A DNA stretch of 64,000 nt from Brevibacillus humidisoli (GTDB lineage: Bacteria > Bacillota > Bacilli > Brevibacillales > Brevibacillaceae), in NCBI RefSeq assembly GCF_020923435.1, contig NZ_CP087263.1, positions 1,631,970 to 1,695,969 of the forward strand, read 5' to 3'. Below are positions 33,140 through 41,741 of this stretch, piece by piece; within the stretch, counting starts at the first letter, position 1, and each line of letters opens with the position of its first letter. A program made the position numbers and the translations under genes. Under the pieces are notes generated by a model that had not been told where the DNA came from, searched no databases, and saw nothing but the letters and a program-made list of their open reading frames with translations.

Positions 33140-34188
33140 ACGGAGAGACCAATACGAAGCTGCAACGGTTCTATAGGGATGCGCACTTCCGCAGCAAGAT
33201 GGGGCACAACTGCCTGTGGTCCAACGCTTCGCTGCTGCTTCGTTACTGCAACGGCGAAAGGTATGCCCTGCCGTACCTGGATATCGGACCACTGTACGGA
33301 GGTCCCAACCTGGACTCAGATTTTTTGAACAGACTGGAAAAACTGAAAGAAGAACAGTCGACTCGACTCGAACCCCTCTTTACCTGGAGACGCGAACAGT
33401 ATGATCCCGCTTCGCTTCGTCTCGCTATTGACCGCCCCGATCGGCCGCGATTGCTCAGGGTAGATCCCTATATCCTGCATTCCCGCCATCCGGTGTTTCC
33501 ACCCGACCACGATTATCACTACCTGGTAGTATGTGGGGTTGTGGAGGAGGAGGTCTGCGTACTCGATCAATACTTTGGTTTCAAAGGCATGCTTCCTTAC
33601 GAGCTGTTGGAGCAGGCCGTCTTTTCTCCCGCTATCAGTGGGATCGGAGAGGTGCTCACCCTGGAGCTGTGCGATGAGGGGGACGAGACACCAGACATGG
33701 AGTGGTTGAACAGGTTGTTTTATCAAAAACTGGAGGCGTACCTGAAAGGAAGTGTGCTCATCGATGGAGTACATCACGATTACGGGCTGCAGTCGCTGAT
33801 CCGCTTTCACAAGGAACTACCGTTGATCTTCTCTTCCTTTTTCCGCCAACATCAGACGAGAGAAGAAGCCCTCGGGTTGTTAAGCCGCCGGATCAACATC
33901 TTCATGACGAACGAGCGCGAAGGGATGGCCCATTACCTCCGTCACCACGCTGATTTTCTCCCCCGCAGAGCGGCTGACGAATTGGCAGCCTTGCTCTTGC
34001 AATCGGCCCGGAAGATGAAGCAAATCTCGTACGCTCTGACAAAAGCGCAGCTGAGACAGGAAGAGACTGGAAAAATAATTGCCAAAATCATGAAAATATG
34101 CAAGGATTTATTGTTCACCGAGATTGAAGTTCATTATGCGATCGAGCAGTCTCTCTACTGCAACAGATGGAACAATCGGACGACCTAA
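33136..34188 (+). CDS. BtrH-like papain-fold protein, second copy
   Basis: This 350-residue protein shares the layout of the protein at 17540: a likely nucleophile Cys in MGHNCLWSNASLLLRY, a candidate His in YHYLVVCGVV and an Asp in VCVLDQYFGF, as in the butirosin BtrH N-terminal family. The C-terminal 150 residues are helical. It is the last gene of the cluster, joined to the dehydrogenase gene by an ATGA overlap. Two divergent copies suggest two transfer reactions or a heteromer. As with the first copy, the assignment depends on motif order rather than overall similarity. Confidence 0.6.
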   Translation: MNGETNTKLQRFYRDAHFRSKMGHNCLWSNASLLLRYCNGERYALPYLDIGPLYGGPNLDSDFLNRLEKLKEEQSTRLEPLFTWRREQYDPASLRLAIDRPDRPRLLRVDPYILHSRHPVFPPDHDYHYLVVCGVVEEEVCVLDQYFGFKGMLPYELLEQAVFSPAISGIGEVLTLELCDEGDETPDMEWLNRLFYQKLEAYLKGSVLIDGVHHDYGLQSLIRFHKELPLIFSSFFRQHQTREEALGLLSRRINIFMTNEREGMAHYLRHHADFLPRRAADELAALLLQSARKMKQISYALTKAQLRQEETGKIIAKIMKICKDLLFTEIEVHYAIEQSLYCNRWNNRTT

Positions 34189-34206
34189 TTCTCCGGTCTT
34201 TTTTTT
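34179..34206 (+). terminator. Weak terminator at the end of the cluster
   Basis: A short stem (GACC at 34179 with GGTC at 34195-34198) overlaps the stop codon of the last cluster gene and is followed by eight T residues. The stem is weak, but the T-run and position suggest a terminator. Confidence 0.4.
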
Positions 34207-34227
34207 GGAACATTTTGAGTCTCCTTG

Positions 34228-34256
34228 TTGACATTTTATAGTAATAGAGGTAATAG
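34228..34256 (+). promoter_or_regulatory. Candidate sigma-A promoter of the GyrI-like gene
   Basis: TTGACA at 34228-34233 is followed after 17 bases by TAATAG at 34251-34256, in an A+T-rich stretch unlike the surrounding sequence. It lies 76 bases before the GTG start of the GyrI-like gene. Confidence 0.5.
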
Positions 34257-34331
34257 TTAAACTATGCAACACTAATGATAAGATATGAGGTTGATTCGGA
34301 ACGAGCACAAATGTGTAAGGAGGATCCACTT

Positions 34332-34790
34332 GTGAATTTCAAACCTGTTACAAAAGGCGAGTTCGTGATCGTTGGATTGGAACACAGCGGTCCGTACTCT
34401 ACGATGGATCAACTGCCGAAGTTATGGGATGACTTCATTCAGAGGATGGGTGAGCTGTCTGATCGGGTAAATGAAAAAGCGGAGCTGGGCGTCTGTTTTG
34501 ACGATCCGCATGAGTTCACCTATATCGTGGGTGCTGAAGTCTCCAGTACTGCACGTATTCCAGAGGGAATGACCTCCCGCCGCATTCCGGAGCAGAAGTA
34601 TCTGGTGTTTACCCACCGCGGAGATTTGTCTCAGCTAGGCGAGACGTACAAGAAAATTTATGAGGAATGGCTCCCCCAATCAGGGTACCAGCGCGATGGG
34701 GATGCTCCCTTCTTTGAACTGTACGATGAACGGTTTCTCCCCGACAATAGTGAAGGATCGGAACTAGATCTTTACATACCCATAAAATAA
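34332..34790 (+). CDS. GyrI-like/effector-binding-domain protein
   Basis: This 152-residue protein matches the GyrI-like (bacterial transcription activator, effector-binding) domain: VTKGEFVIVGLEHSGPYS at the N-terminus, VGAEVSSTARIPEGMTSRRIPE in the centre, and YKKIYEEWLPQSG, ending with FELYDERF and LDLYIPIK. It stands alone without a DNA-binding domain, as in many free-standing ligand-binding or hydrolase-like members. GTG at 34332 has AAGGAGG upstream; the longer frame lacks this. It is monocistronic between a promoter and a strong terminator. Confidence 0.85.
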   Translation: MNFKPVTKGEFVIVGLEHSGPYSTMDQLPKLWDDFIQRMGELSDRVNEKAELGVCFDDPHEFTYIVGAEVSSTARIPEGMTSRRIPEQKYLVFTHRGDLSQLGETYKKIYEEWLPQSGYQRDGDAPFFELYDERFLPDNSEGSELDLYIPIK

Positions 34791-34837
34791 TGCTGCGAAG
34801 CCTACAGGTTTGCTTTACGCCTACGTTGCTGTACGAA

Positions 34838-34865
34838 GGGTCCACTTTCAACAGAAGGTGGACCC
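34838..34865 (+). terminator. Terminator after the GyrI-like gene
   Basis: GGGTCCAC (34838-34845) pairs perfectly with GTGGACCC (34858-34865); the stem extends inward by weaker pairs and is followed by TGTTATTTG. This fits a Rho-independent terminator. Confidence 0.8.
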
Positions 34866-34957
34866 TGTTATTTGCCCCTAAAATCCTGCCAAGTTTATGC
34901 TGTAACATGTGGTAGTATAGGAGAAGAGTTTTTTTACATCGCTGAGGAGATGAAACC

Positions 34958-35881
34958 ATGGGAAAACGGATGTTTTTTTCTACACTGATTATTGCCGGCG
35001 TGGCTGCGGTGGGTGTTGCCAAACAGGATGAACTGCTGCAGTTGGTCGAATCACTGCAGAAGCCGGATATGACATATGCCCAACCGGGGCAGACTGATTC
35101 AGACCCATCGACAGGAGAGGGGATCGAGCAGCCACCTGCTGGCGGGGACTCTATGCAGCAGGAGGACGAGTCAACACAGATAGCCCCGACCGGCAGCGGC
35201 GCAGATACAGATACGGCGATCGATCAGCAGGCAGAGGGAACTGTCGGCTCTTCTGGAGAGGGAGAGGACGTAGTCGTTGTCAGCAACGTGCAGGACGTGA
35301 TGGTAGTCGTCAACAAGCGTCGGGAACTCCCCGCCGATTATGTGCCGAGTGATCTCGTGCAGCCTGATATTCCGTTTTCGTTTGAAGGAGAAGATCCCAA
35401 AAAACTGGTGCGACAGGAAGTAGCAAGAGCATTGGAGGAACTATTTGCTCAGGCGGCAGCGGAGCAGATTGAGTTGGCCGGCGTTTCAGGATACCGCTCG
35501 TACGCCAGACAACAGGCGATTTTTAACTGGAATGCGCAGCAGCAGGGGGCGGAAGTAGCCAACAAGACCAGTGCGGTTCCCGGGCAGAGTGAGCATCAGA
35601 CGGGACTGGCGATAGACGTGTCCAGTGCAAGCGTCGGGTATGCGTTGGAAGAGCGTTTTGGCGAGACCAAAGAAGGGAAGTGGCTGGCCGAAAATGCACC
35701 CAAGTTCGGCTTTATCATTCGTTATCCGAAGGGAAAAGAAGAGATTACCGGCTACTCCTATGAGCCTTGGCACCTACGCTACGTCGGGAAAAAGGTGGCA
35801 CAAGAGATTAGCGATGCTGGACTTACCCTCGAAGAGTATCTGGGCCTCACCGGAACCAAGGGAGGCAAAACGAAGGGATAA
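34958..35881 (+). CDS. VanY-type D-alanyl-D-alanine carboxypeptidase
   Basis: This 307-residue protein has an N-terminal hydrophobic segment (about residues 5-20) that may be a signal peptide or anchor. A 90-residue acidic, Gly/Ser/Thr-rich linker follows, and then an M15B/VanY peptidase domain (about 125-295). The zinc motif is SEHQTGLAIDVS with EPWHLRYVG, giving the typical His, Asp and His ligands, and GYRSYARQQAIF is the family N-terminal motif. It should trim the terminal D-Ala from peptidoglycan stem peptides outside the membrane. It is separate from the cluster. Confidence 0.88.
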   Translation: MGKRMFFSTLIIAGVAAVGVAKQDELLQLVESLQKPDMTYAQPGQTDSDPSTGEGIEQPPAGGDSMQQEDESTQIAPTGSGADTDTAIDQQAEGTVGSSGEGEDVVVVSNVQDVMVVVNKRRELPADYVPSDLVQPDIPFSFEGEDPKKLVRQEVARALEELFAQAAAEQIELAGVSGYRSYARQQAIFNWNAQQQGAEVANKTSAVPGQSEHQTGLAIDVSSASVGYALEERFGETKEGKWLAENAPKFGFIIRYPKGKEEITGYSYEPWHLRYVGKKVAQEISDAGLTLEEYLGLTGTKGGKTKG

Positions 35882-36010
35882 CGTGACGGAAGAATCACTG
35901 CCTCGCTGCTTGCAGGCAAGTGAGAGGAAGGCGTGGCAGGGAAAGAACGGATGGCTGGCGAATGGTAGCAGTTGAATCAAGATCGTACGAGTGGAAGAGA
36001 GGGATTGCAG

Positions 36011-36892
36011 ATGACGGCTTTACATGAGCAGACAGTGATCGGATTTATTGGAACAGGTGTGATGGGTAAAAGTATGGCCGGACACCTGCTGCAGGCGGGT
36101 TATCGGGTATTGGTCTACAACCGGACGAGCGCGAAAGCGGCGGAATTGGTATCCCGAGGCGCAGAGGTGAAAGAGAGAGTGGCCGATCTGGCGCGGGAGG
36201 CTGACGTCGTGATCACGATGGTTGGGTATCCGCGAGACGTGGAGGAAGTCTACTTCGGAACGCATGGTATTTTTGAGAATGCAAAAACAGGCACGTATCT
36301 GATCGATATGACAACATCAACCCCATCTCTGGCTAAGAGAATATATGAACAGGCACGCGACAAGGAGATGCATGCATTGGACGCACCGGTATCCGGTGGC
36401 GACATCGGGGCTCGCGAAGCCAGACTGACCATCATGGTAGGGGGAGACGCAGATACTTTTGAGAGAGTGCGGCCGATTCTGGAACGGATGGGGACCAACA
36501 TCGTGCTGCAGGGGCCGGCAGGGGCCGGTCAGCATACCAAGATGTGCAATCAGATTGCGATTGCCTCCAATATGATGGGCGTCTGTGAAGCAATGGCCTA
36601 CGCCAGGAAAGCGGGACTCAATCCGGAATCCGTGCTGAAGAGCATCGAAGCCGGCGCCGCTGGAAGCTGGTCTCTCAGCAACCTGGCCCCGCGGATGATC
36701 AGCGGCAACTTTGAACCGGGATTTTATGTCAAGCACTTTATCAAAGATATGGGTATCGCCCTGGAGGCGGCGAAAGAGATGGAGCTTGATACGCCTGGAC
36801 TGGAATTGGCCAAGCGGCTGTATGACCAGTTGGCGGCTTCTGGAGAGGAGAACAGCGGTACGCAAGCATTGTTCAAACTGTACGACCGGTAA
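36011..36892 (+). CDS. NAD(P)-dependent beta-hydroxyacid dehydrogenase
   Basis: This 293-residue protein belongs to the 3-hydroxyisobutyrate/tartronate semialdehyde reductase family. GFIGTGVMGKSMAGHLLQAG is the dinucleotide motif, DAPVSGGDIGAREA is the substrate loop, and the conserved catalytic Lys lies in GAGQHTKMCNQ. The C-terminal helical domain (FIKDMGIALEAAKE) is complete. VYNRTS after strand 2 favours NADP. ATG at 36011 has GAGAGGGA upstream. It is a lone gene between the carboxypeptidase and a long leader region. The exact substrate is not distinguishable. Confidence 0.88.
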   Translation: MTALHEQTVIGFIGTGVMGKSMAGHLLQAGYRVLVYNRTSAKAAELVSRGAEVKERVADLAREADVVITMVGYPRDVEEVYFGTHGIFENAKTGTYLIDMTTSTPSLAKRIYEQARDKEMHALDAPVSGGDIGAREARLTIMVGGDADTFERVRPILERMGTNIVLQGPAGAGQHTKMCNQIAIASNMMGVCEAMAYARKAGLNPESVLKSIEAGAAGSWSLSNLAPRMISGNFEPGFYVKHFIKDMGIALEAAKEMELDTPGLELAKRLYDQLAASGEENSGTQALFKLYDR

Positions 36893-37338
36893 GAAAGAGC
36901 AGTAGATAAAATGGATAGGCACCTGAGAGATTGGCTGGACGGCAAAAAGGGCAGGGGAACTTACTTCTGCCCTTGCTGCATCGTTCTGGCATATTCAGCA
37001 AATCAATAAACTCGAACAGAAGCGGCTGCTCTCGCCAAGAAATCGTCATCTGAACCTGCTATTTTTGTCTGCAGCCATCCCCGATGGTCAACACATGGTG
37101 TGGTTGAACACGGGGTTTTTTCTTATAGAAAGTGCTCGCAACTACAATAGTAGCAGTTTGCAATCGCGAAAAGGTGCATCCATGAAAAAATGTAGACATA
37201 ATTAATGTTATGTAAATATATGCGGAATCGATTAGAATTTATTAAAAACTGTCACATATTGTGTTCCCCAGCGCCAAAGTGAGGTTTGGTCTATTGGTGC
37301 GATTCTTGCAAAAACGCTTCAAATGGGAGGGACAAGCT
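36893..37338. other. 446-bp gene-free region with structured elements
   Basis: No credible gene lies here. It holds an 8-bp stem (AAGGGCAG 36947-36954 and CTGCCCTT 36967-36974) without a T-run, a true terminator at 37079-37121, and then an A+T-rich stretch (37186-37260) that may carry the promoter of the kinase gene, with no convincing -35/-10 pair. The position of a terminator more than 180 bases after the stop codon suggests either a long 3' end or an independent small transcript. Confidence 0.4.
37079..37121 (+). terminator. Terminator in the 36.9-37.3 kb gap
   Basis: CCCCG (37079-37083) pairs with CGGGG (37111-37115), with an inner TCAAC/GTTGA stem, followed by six T residues. Confidence 0.75.
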
Positions 37339-39363
37339 GTGGAGAGACTAACACGAAGCGTTTTGTCTATCAGTATTGCGATCATCCTATGCTTCTTGAT
37401 GACGAAAGAAGTGAGCCGTGCCGATAACCAACAGGTGATCCGGATTGCCGGCGACAACAACTTCCCGCCGTTTGAATACATCGGCGAGGCGGGCAGTTAC
37501 ACCGGTTTTAACATTGACGTCTTAAACGCTGTGTCGATTGAGACAGGGTTGAAGATTGAGTACGTGCCGATGTCATGGAATCAAGCGCTAAGTGCGCTGA
37601 GGAACGGTATAGTGGATGCCGTTCAGGGAATGAAGTACAGTCGCAGTCGTGATGTAACCTACGATTTCTCCAAACCGTACTTCATCAGTTCGCAAGGCAT
37701 ATTTGTTTTGAAAAACAATATGTTTATCCACCATATCCGTGATCTGGAAGGGCGGAGGGTGGCCTTGCAAAAAGGGGATATCGCCAACGACCTGCTCAGC
37801 CAACTGGAACGTACGGAATTCGTCGCAACCGAAAGTCAGGAAGAAGCGATCCAACTGCTGCTAAACGGGCAGGTTGACGCATTTGTCGGAAACAGAATCA
37901 CCGGTCAATACTTCATCCAGCGAAAAAATCAGCAGTCGTTGATCAAGATCGTTGGAGAACCAATCAACCCGACCGATTACGGCGTAGCGGTCATGCCGCA
38001 CAATCGTGAGCTGCTATCGATGATCAATCAGGGAATCGAGCAGATCAAGCGAAATGGCACGTATGAAAAAATAGAGCGGAAGTGGTTTGGCGAGTACATC
38101 ATGCCATCTGCCGTAAAGCTTCAGCGGGTCTTGTTTTACCTGCAGTTGGGCCTTGCAGCAAGCTTGCTGATCTTCCTCGGCGTCGCCTGGTGGAATCGCC
38201 AGTTAAAGCGGGAAGTAACCAAGCGTACAAACGAGATTTCTGCGATAAATGTTCAACTGCAGGAGAAAATGAGGCAGCTGCAGGAGAATCTGCAGTTTCA
38301 GCAGCAGCTGCTGGACAGCACGTACAGTTCATATGTGACGCTTGATCGTGCGATGAACATCTTGATGAACAACCGCAAAGCACTTGACTATCTGCTGCTG
38401 GATCAACCGATCATCGGCCACAATCTGACGGAGACGGTACTTAGCCAGTTTATTCCCGTCCGAGAGGTCGCACTCACGCTAAGCGACGGCACCGTGCACC
38501 AACAGCAGGAGTGCCGTTGGTCACCTCCTCAGTGGCAGAGTGAGCGGGAGAGGGTGATTCGTTACAGCATCTACCCCATCTATGGCACATCGATGGTGAT
38601 TACCGGGGCGATCATCAACTTTCAGGATGTGACCGAACAAAAAGAGATGGAAAAAAAGATCGAACGAGAAGACCGTCTCCGTTCCCTGGGACAGTTGATG
38701 CTGGGAATTGCCCACGAGATTCGCAATCCCCTGATGTCGATTCTCACTTATACGCAGCTGTTGCCCAAAAAGTTTGACAATGCCAAGTTTCGCGAATTCT
38801 TTGGCCAGCAGGTGCCAAAGGAGATACAGCGGCTCAATGCGCTGGTTGGCGATCTGCTTGAATATGCCCAACCAAAGCATTCTCAGCCGACCCGTTTTTC
38901 CGTGGAACGCCTGGTAGAATCGGTCCTGGTACTGCTCAAACCGCGTATCAAAGAAAAGCAGCTCGTCGTTGAAACAGAGCTGTCCGAAGGCGTATTTGCC
39001 CTGGCCGATCCGCATCAGATCAAACAGGTGATGATCAATCTGGTGATCAACGCAATTGACGCGATGGAGTCAGGCGGCGTTCTCCGGGTACGTGCCTACT
39101 ATGAAGAGCAAATCACCGTGGTGGAAGTGGAGGATAACGGTTACGGCATTCCTGATGAAGAACTGGATCGCATTTTTGAACCGTTTCACACCAGCAAACC
39201 GCATGGTGTCGGACTTGGCCTATCGATCAGCTATCAGCTGATCAAAAAGAACAACGGCGTTATCGATGTGAAAAGCCAACGGAATCAAGGCACCACCATG
39301 ATCATCCAGCTGCCGAGACCAGAAGAAGGGGTGGAGCGAAATGCGTCATTTAATCGTTATTGA
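37339..39363 (+). CDS. Sensor histidine kinase with extracellular solute-binding domain
   Basis: This 674-residue kinase begins with a signal/TM segment (about 4-22) and an SBP_bac_3 amino-acid-binding domain (about 28-255; AGDNNFPPFEYIGE and GFNIDVLNAV are typical). A second TM (about 265-285), a coiled-coil and a PAS-like region follow. The HisKA domain has the phosphorylated H459 in GIAHEIRNPLMS, and the HATPase domain has NLVINAIDAM, DNGYGIP and GVGLGLSIS. The sensor therefore probably binds an amino-acid-like ligand directly outside the membrane. GTG 37339 has GGGAGGGA upstream. The response regulator gene overlaps its end by 23 bp. Confidence 0.9.
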   Translation: MERLTRSVLSISIAIILCFLMTKEVSRADNQQVIRIAGDNNFPPFEYIGEAGSYTGFNIDVLNAVSIETGLKIEYVPMSWNQALSALRNGIVDAVQGMKYSRSRDVTYDFSKPYFISSQGIFVLKNNMFIHHIRDLEGRRVALQKGDIANDLLSQLERTEFVATESQEEAIQLLLNGQVDAFVGNRITGQYFIQRKNQQSLIKIVGEPINPTDYGVAVMPHNRELLSMINQGIEQIKRNGTYEKIERKWFGEYIMPSAVKLQRVLFYLQLGLAASLLIFLGVAWWNRQLKREVTKRTNEISAINVQLQEKMRQLQENLQFQQQLLDSTYSSYVTLDRAMNILMNNRKALDYLLLDQPIIGHNLTETVLSQFIPVREVALTLSDGTVHQQQECRWSPPQWQSERERVIRYSIYPIYGTSMVITGAIINFQDVTEQKEMEKKIEREDRLRSLGQLMLGIAHEIRNPLMSILTYTQLLPKKFDNAKFREFFGQQVPKEIQRLNALVGDLLEYAQPKHSQPTRFSVERLVESVLVLLKPRIKEKQLVVETELSEGVFALADPHQIKQVMINLVINAIDAMESGGVLRVRAYYEEQITVVEVEDNGYGIPDEELDRIFEPFHTSKPHGVGLGLSISYQLIKKNNGVIDVKSQRNQGTTMIIQLPRPEEGVERNASFNRY

Positions 39364-40690
39364 TGATGAACCGGCTATCTGCAACTCGCTTGAGTTTGCT
39401 CTTGAGGAACAATACACCGTCTACACATTTACCGATCCATTGGAGGGACTCTCGCTGTTGGCGCGGCTGGAGGTGCCGATTGTACTGCTGGATCTGAAGA
39501 TCGGCGACTATGACGGCATGGAGATCTTGCAGGAAATCAAGCGCATCTCACCGCATACGGTGGTGATCATCATGACTGCGTACGGCAGCATCCCCTCATC
39601 GGTAGACGCGATGCGGAAGGGAGCATTCTACTATGTAACCAAGCCGTTGATGATGGATGAGTTGGAGCTGCTTCTGCTGAAGGCAGAGGAGTTTTACCAC
39701 TTGCAGTCAAAAGTACAGTGGCTGAGCGATGAACTGGACAAGATGACCAATCGCTGCGGACTGATTGGAACGAGCACGGTGATGCAGCAGGTACTCTCCT
39801 TAATCGACAAGGTAAAAGATATCGATTCCAGTGTCCTGATCACCGGTGAGAGCGGGACCGGCAAGGAACTGGTCGCACGCGCCCTGCACTACCAGGGACG
39901 AAGACAGCGCAAACGCTTCCAGGCTGTCAACTGTGCAGCGATTCCAGACAACCTGCTGGAATCAGAGCTGTTTGGTTATGAAAAAGGAGCATTCACCGGG
40001 GCGAACCAGAGCAAACCAGGTCAGTTCGTACTGGCCGATGGTGGAACGATTTTTCTCGACGAGATCGGGGAGATGGACCTTTCGGTGCAGAGCAAACTGC
40101 TGCGGGTGATTCAGGAGCGGACGGTTGTACCGCTTGGCGGAACGGAGGAGAAGCCGGTAGATGTGCGGATTATCGCCGCCACCAACCGGGATCTGTTAAA
40201 AGAGGTGAAGGCAAATCGCTTTCGCGAGGATCTCTACTACCGCTTAAACGTGATCCCGATCAACCTGCCGACCCTACGGGAACGAAAGGGAGACATTCCG
40301 CTGCTGGTTCAGTACTTTTTGCAAAAAATCGGCGAGGAGTTGGGCAAGCCGATCGATGGCATTTCACAGGAAGCCCTGCAGGTACTGGAAAACTACTCGT
40401 TCCCGGGGAATGTCAGAGAACTGCAAAACATCGTTGAGCGAGCGATTGCGCTAACCGCATCGTCTGTGATCCAGGTGCGTGACCTGCCCCCCGAGCTTCA
40501 AGGCAAGCCATCTCTCTCCAGTCACCAGCTCATCCCCGTCTATGTCGGAGAAACACTGGAGGAAGTGGAACGAAAGGTGATCATGCACAACCTGTCCGCC
40601 TGCAAAGGTAACAGGCGCAGGACGGCCCAGGTGATCGGGATTGGCGAGCGGACCTTGCGGGACAAGTTGAAAAAATATCAGGACGAGTAG
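39341..40690 (+). CDS. NtrC-type sigma-54-dependent response regulator
   Basis: This 449-residue regulator has a receiver domain (1-120, phospho-site D51 in VLLDLKIG), an AAA+ domain (about 140-370) with GESGTGKE, the sigma-54-contacting GAFTGA loop, FLDEIGEM and FREDLYYRLNV, and a Fis-type HTH at the C-terminus (NRRRTAQVIGIGERTLRDKL). It is the partner of the overlapping kinase. The next transcript has a sigma-54-like promoter and a 8+8 inverted repeat upstream, so it very probably activates the amino-acid transporter and agmatinase-family genes. Confidence 0.93.
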   Translation: MRHLIVIDDEPAICNSLEFALEEQYTVYTFTDPLEGLSLLARLEVPIVLLDLKIGDYDGMEILQEIKRISPHTVVIIMTAYGSIPSSVDAMRKGAFYYVTKPLMMDELELLLLKAEEFYHLQSKVQWLSDELDKMTNRCGLIGTSTVMQQVLSLIDKVKDIDSSVLITGESGTGKELVARALHYQGRRQRKRFQAVNCAAIPDNLLESELFGYEKGAFTGANQSKPGQFVLADGGTIFLDEIGEMDLSVQSKLLRVIQERTVVPLGGTEEKPVDVRIIAATNRDLLKEVKANRFREDLYYRLNVIPINLPTLRERKGDIPLLVQYFLQKIGEELGKPIDGISQEALQVLENYSFPGNVRELQNIVERAIALTASSVIQVRDLPPELQGKPSLSSHQLIPVYVGETLEEVERKVIMHNLSACKGNRRRTAQVIGIGERTLRDKLKKYQDE

Positions 40691-40706
40691 GCGGCGGATT
40701 TCGCCG

Positions 40707-40731
40707 GGCGGCAGATTCTGCCGCCTTTTTT
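40707..40731 (+). terminator. Terminator after the response regulator gene
   Basis: GGCGGCAG (40707-40714) pairs with CTGCCGCC (40718-40725) around a 3-base loop and is followed by six T residues. Confidence 0.88.
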
Positions 40732-40801
40732 AATGTTCGCAGAGTGCCGTATTCGGTAACGCCACTAAGAATAAAAAGGTAAGCAACACTCCTGATTTCG
40801 T

Positions 40802-40835
40802 TGATGAAAAGCAGTATCCCTCCCTCCTTTCATCA
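40802..40835. promoter_or_regulatory. Candidate enhancer (UAS) inverted repeat
   Basis: TGATGAAA (40802-40809) and TTTCATCA (40828-40835) form a perfect 8+8 inverted repeat with an 18-bp spacer, 26 bp before a sigma-54-like promoter. It is a likely binding site for the NtrC-type regulator encoded just upstream. Confidence 0.55.
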
Positions 40836-40860
40836 GCTTCTGCCAAGCTATTTTGCCCGT

Positions 40861-40876
40861 TGGCACGATTTTTGAA
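40861..40876 (+). promoter_or_regulatory. Sigma-54 (-24/-12) promoter
   Basis: TGGCACGATTTTTGAA matches the -24 element TGGCACG exactly, with four spacer bases and TTGAA in place of the -12 TTGCA. GG-to-G(C/A) spacing is correct. It lies 55 bp before the transporter gene and directly after the sigma-54 activator gene. Confidence 0.75.
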
Positions 40877-40930
40877 AGATTCTGTGCAATGTAATCTACT
40901 CTATTATTCTTCTAAGGGGGTTTTCGCATC

Positions 40931-41737
40931 ATGAAAAAATGGAAACGCGTATGGCTGCCGGCTCTTTCCATCCTGCTGGCAGGTTCACTGGCAGCGTGTG
41001 GCCAGGAGCAGGCAACAGGAGGATCGGGAGGATCGACAGAAGACGAGGTCTTGAACAAGATCAAGGAGACTAAGACGCTTGTTGTCGGTACCGATGCTAC
41101 GTTCCAACCGTTTGAGTTCAAGAATGAGAAAAACGAATACGTCGGTTTTGATATCGATCTGATTCGGGCAGTGGCGGAAGAACTGGGGGCAGAGAAAGTA
41201 GAGTTTGTCGACACCGAGTTTAAAGGACTGATCCCCGGGTTGCAGGGGAAAAAGTTCGATCTGATCGCATCGGCCATGTATATAACGGACGAACGCAAGA
41301 AGACGATTGATTTCTCTGACACCTACTATCCGGGTGGTCTGGCCATCATGGTCAAGAAAGACAATGACGCAATCAAGGGAATGGAAGACTTGAAAGGGAA
41401 AAAGGTCTCTGTGCAAATCGGAACCAAATCGGTCAACTTCCTGAAAGAGAAGTATCCCGATGTCGAACGGGTGGAAGTAGAGAAAAACGTAGAGATGTTC
41501 CTGGAATTGGAGAGCGGTCGTGTCGAAGCGGTCGTAACGGGCAGACCGGCGGCAAAAGTGTACGCCAAAAACAATGGCACCGTGACCGTCCTGGACGAAG
41601 AGTTGACGGAGGAACATTACGGCTACGGCATCCGCAAAGAAAACAAGGCATTTACCGAAGCAGTGAACAAAGCGCTGCAGACACTGAAAGAGAACGGAAA
41701 GTACCAGGAGATCGTAGAGAAGTGGTTCGGAGCATAG
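40931..41737 (+). CDS. Polar amino acid ABC transporter, substrate-binding lipoprotein
   Basis: This 268-residue protein has a lipoprotein signal peptide with the lipobox LAAC (Cys about residue 21) and an SBP_bac_3 domain: VVGTDATFQPFEF, GFDIDLIRAVAEELG, DLIASAMYITDERKKTIDFSD and YGYGIRKEN are characteristic. The Asp of TDERKKTIDFSD and an Arg-rich pocket suggest an alpha-amino acid. It is the first gene of the sigma-54-type operon, followed by a hairpin, then permease, ATPase and agmatinase-family genes. Basic amino acids or guanidino compounds are likely ligands, by context. Confidence 0.93.
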   Translation: MKKWKRVWLPALSILLAGSLAACGQEQATGGSGGSTEDEVLNKIKETKTLVVGTDATFQPFEFKNEKNEYVGFDIDLIRAVAEELGAEKVEFVDTEFKGLIPGLQGKKFDLIASAMYITDERKKTIDFSDTYYPGGLAIMVKKDNDAIKGMEDLKGKKVSVQIGTKSVNFLKEKYPDVERVEVEKNVEMFLELESGRVEAVVTGRPAAKVYAKNNGTVTVLDEELTEEHYGYGIRKENKAFTEAVNKALQTLKENGKYQEIVEKWFGA

Positions 41738-41741
41738 AGAG

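Noticed and set aside
36922-36975. TPP or glycine riboswitch suggested by CCTGAGAGATT
   Set aside because: The remaining conserved boxes of either aptamer are missing, and the next gene is not a thiamine or glycine gene.
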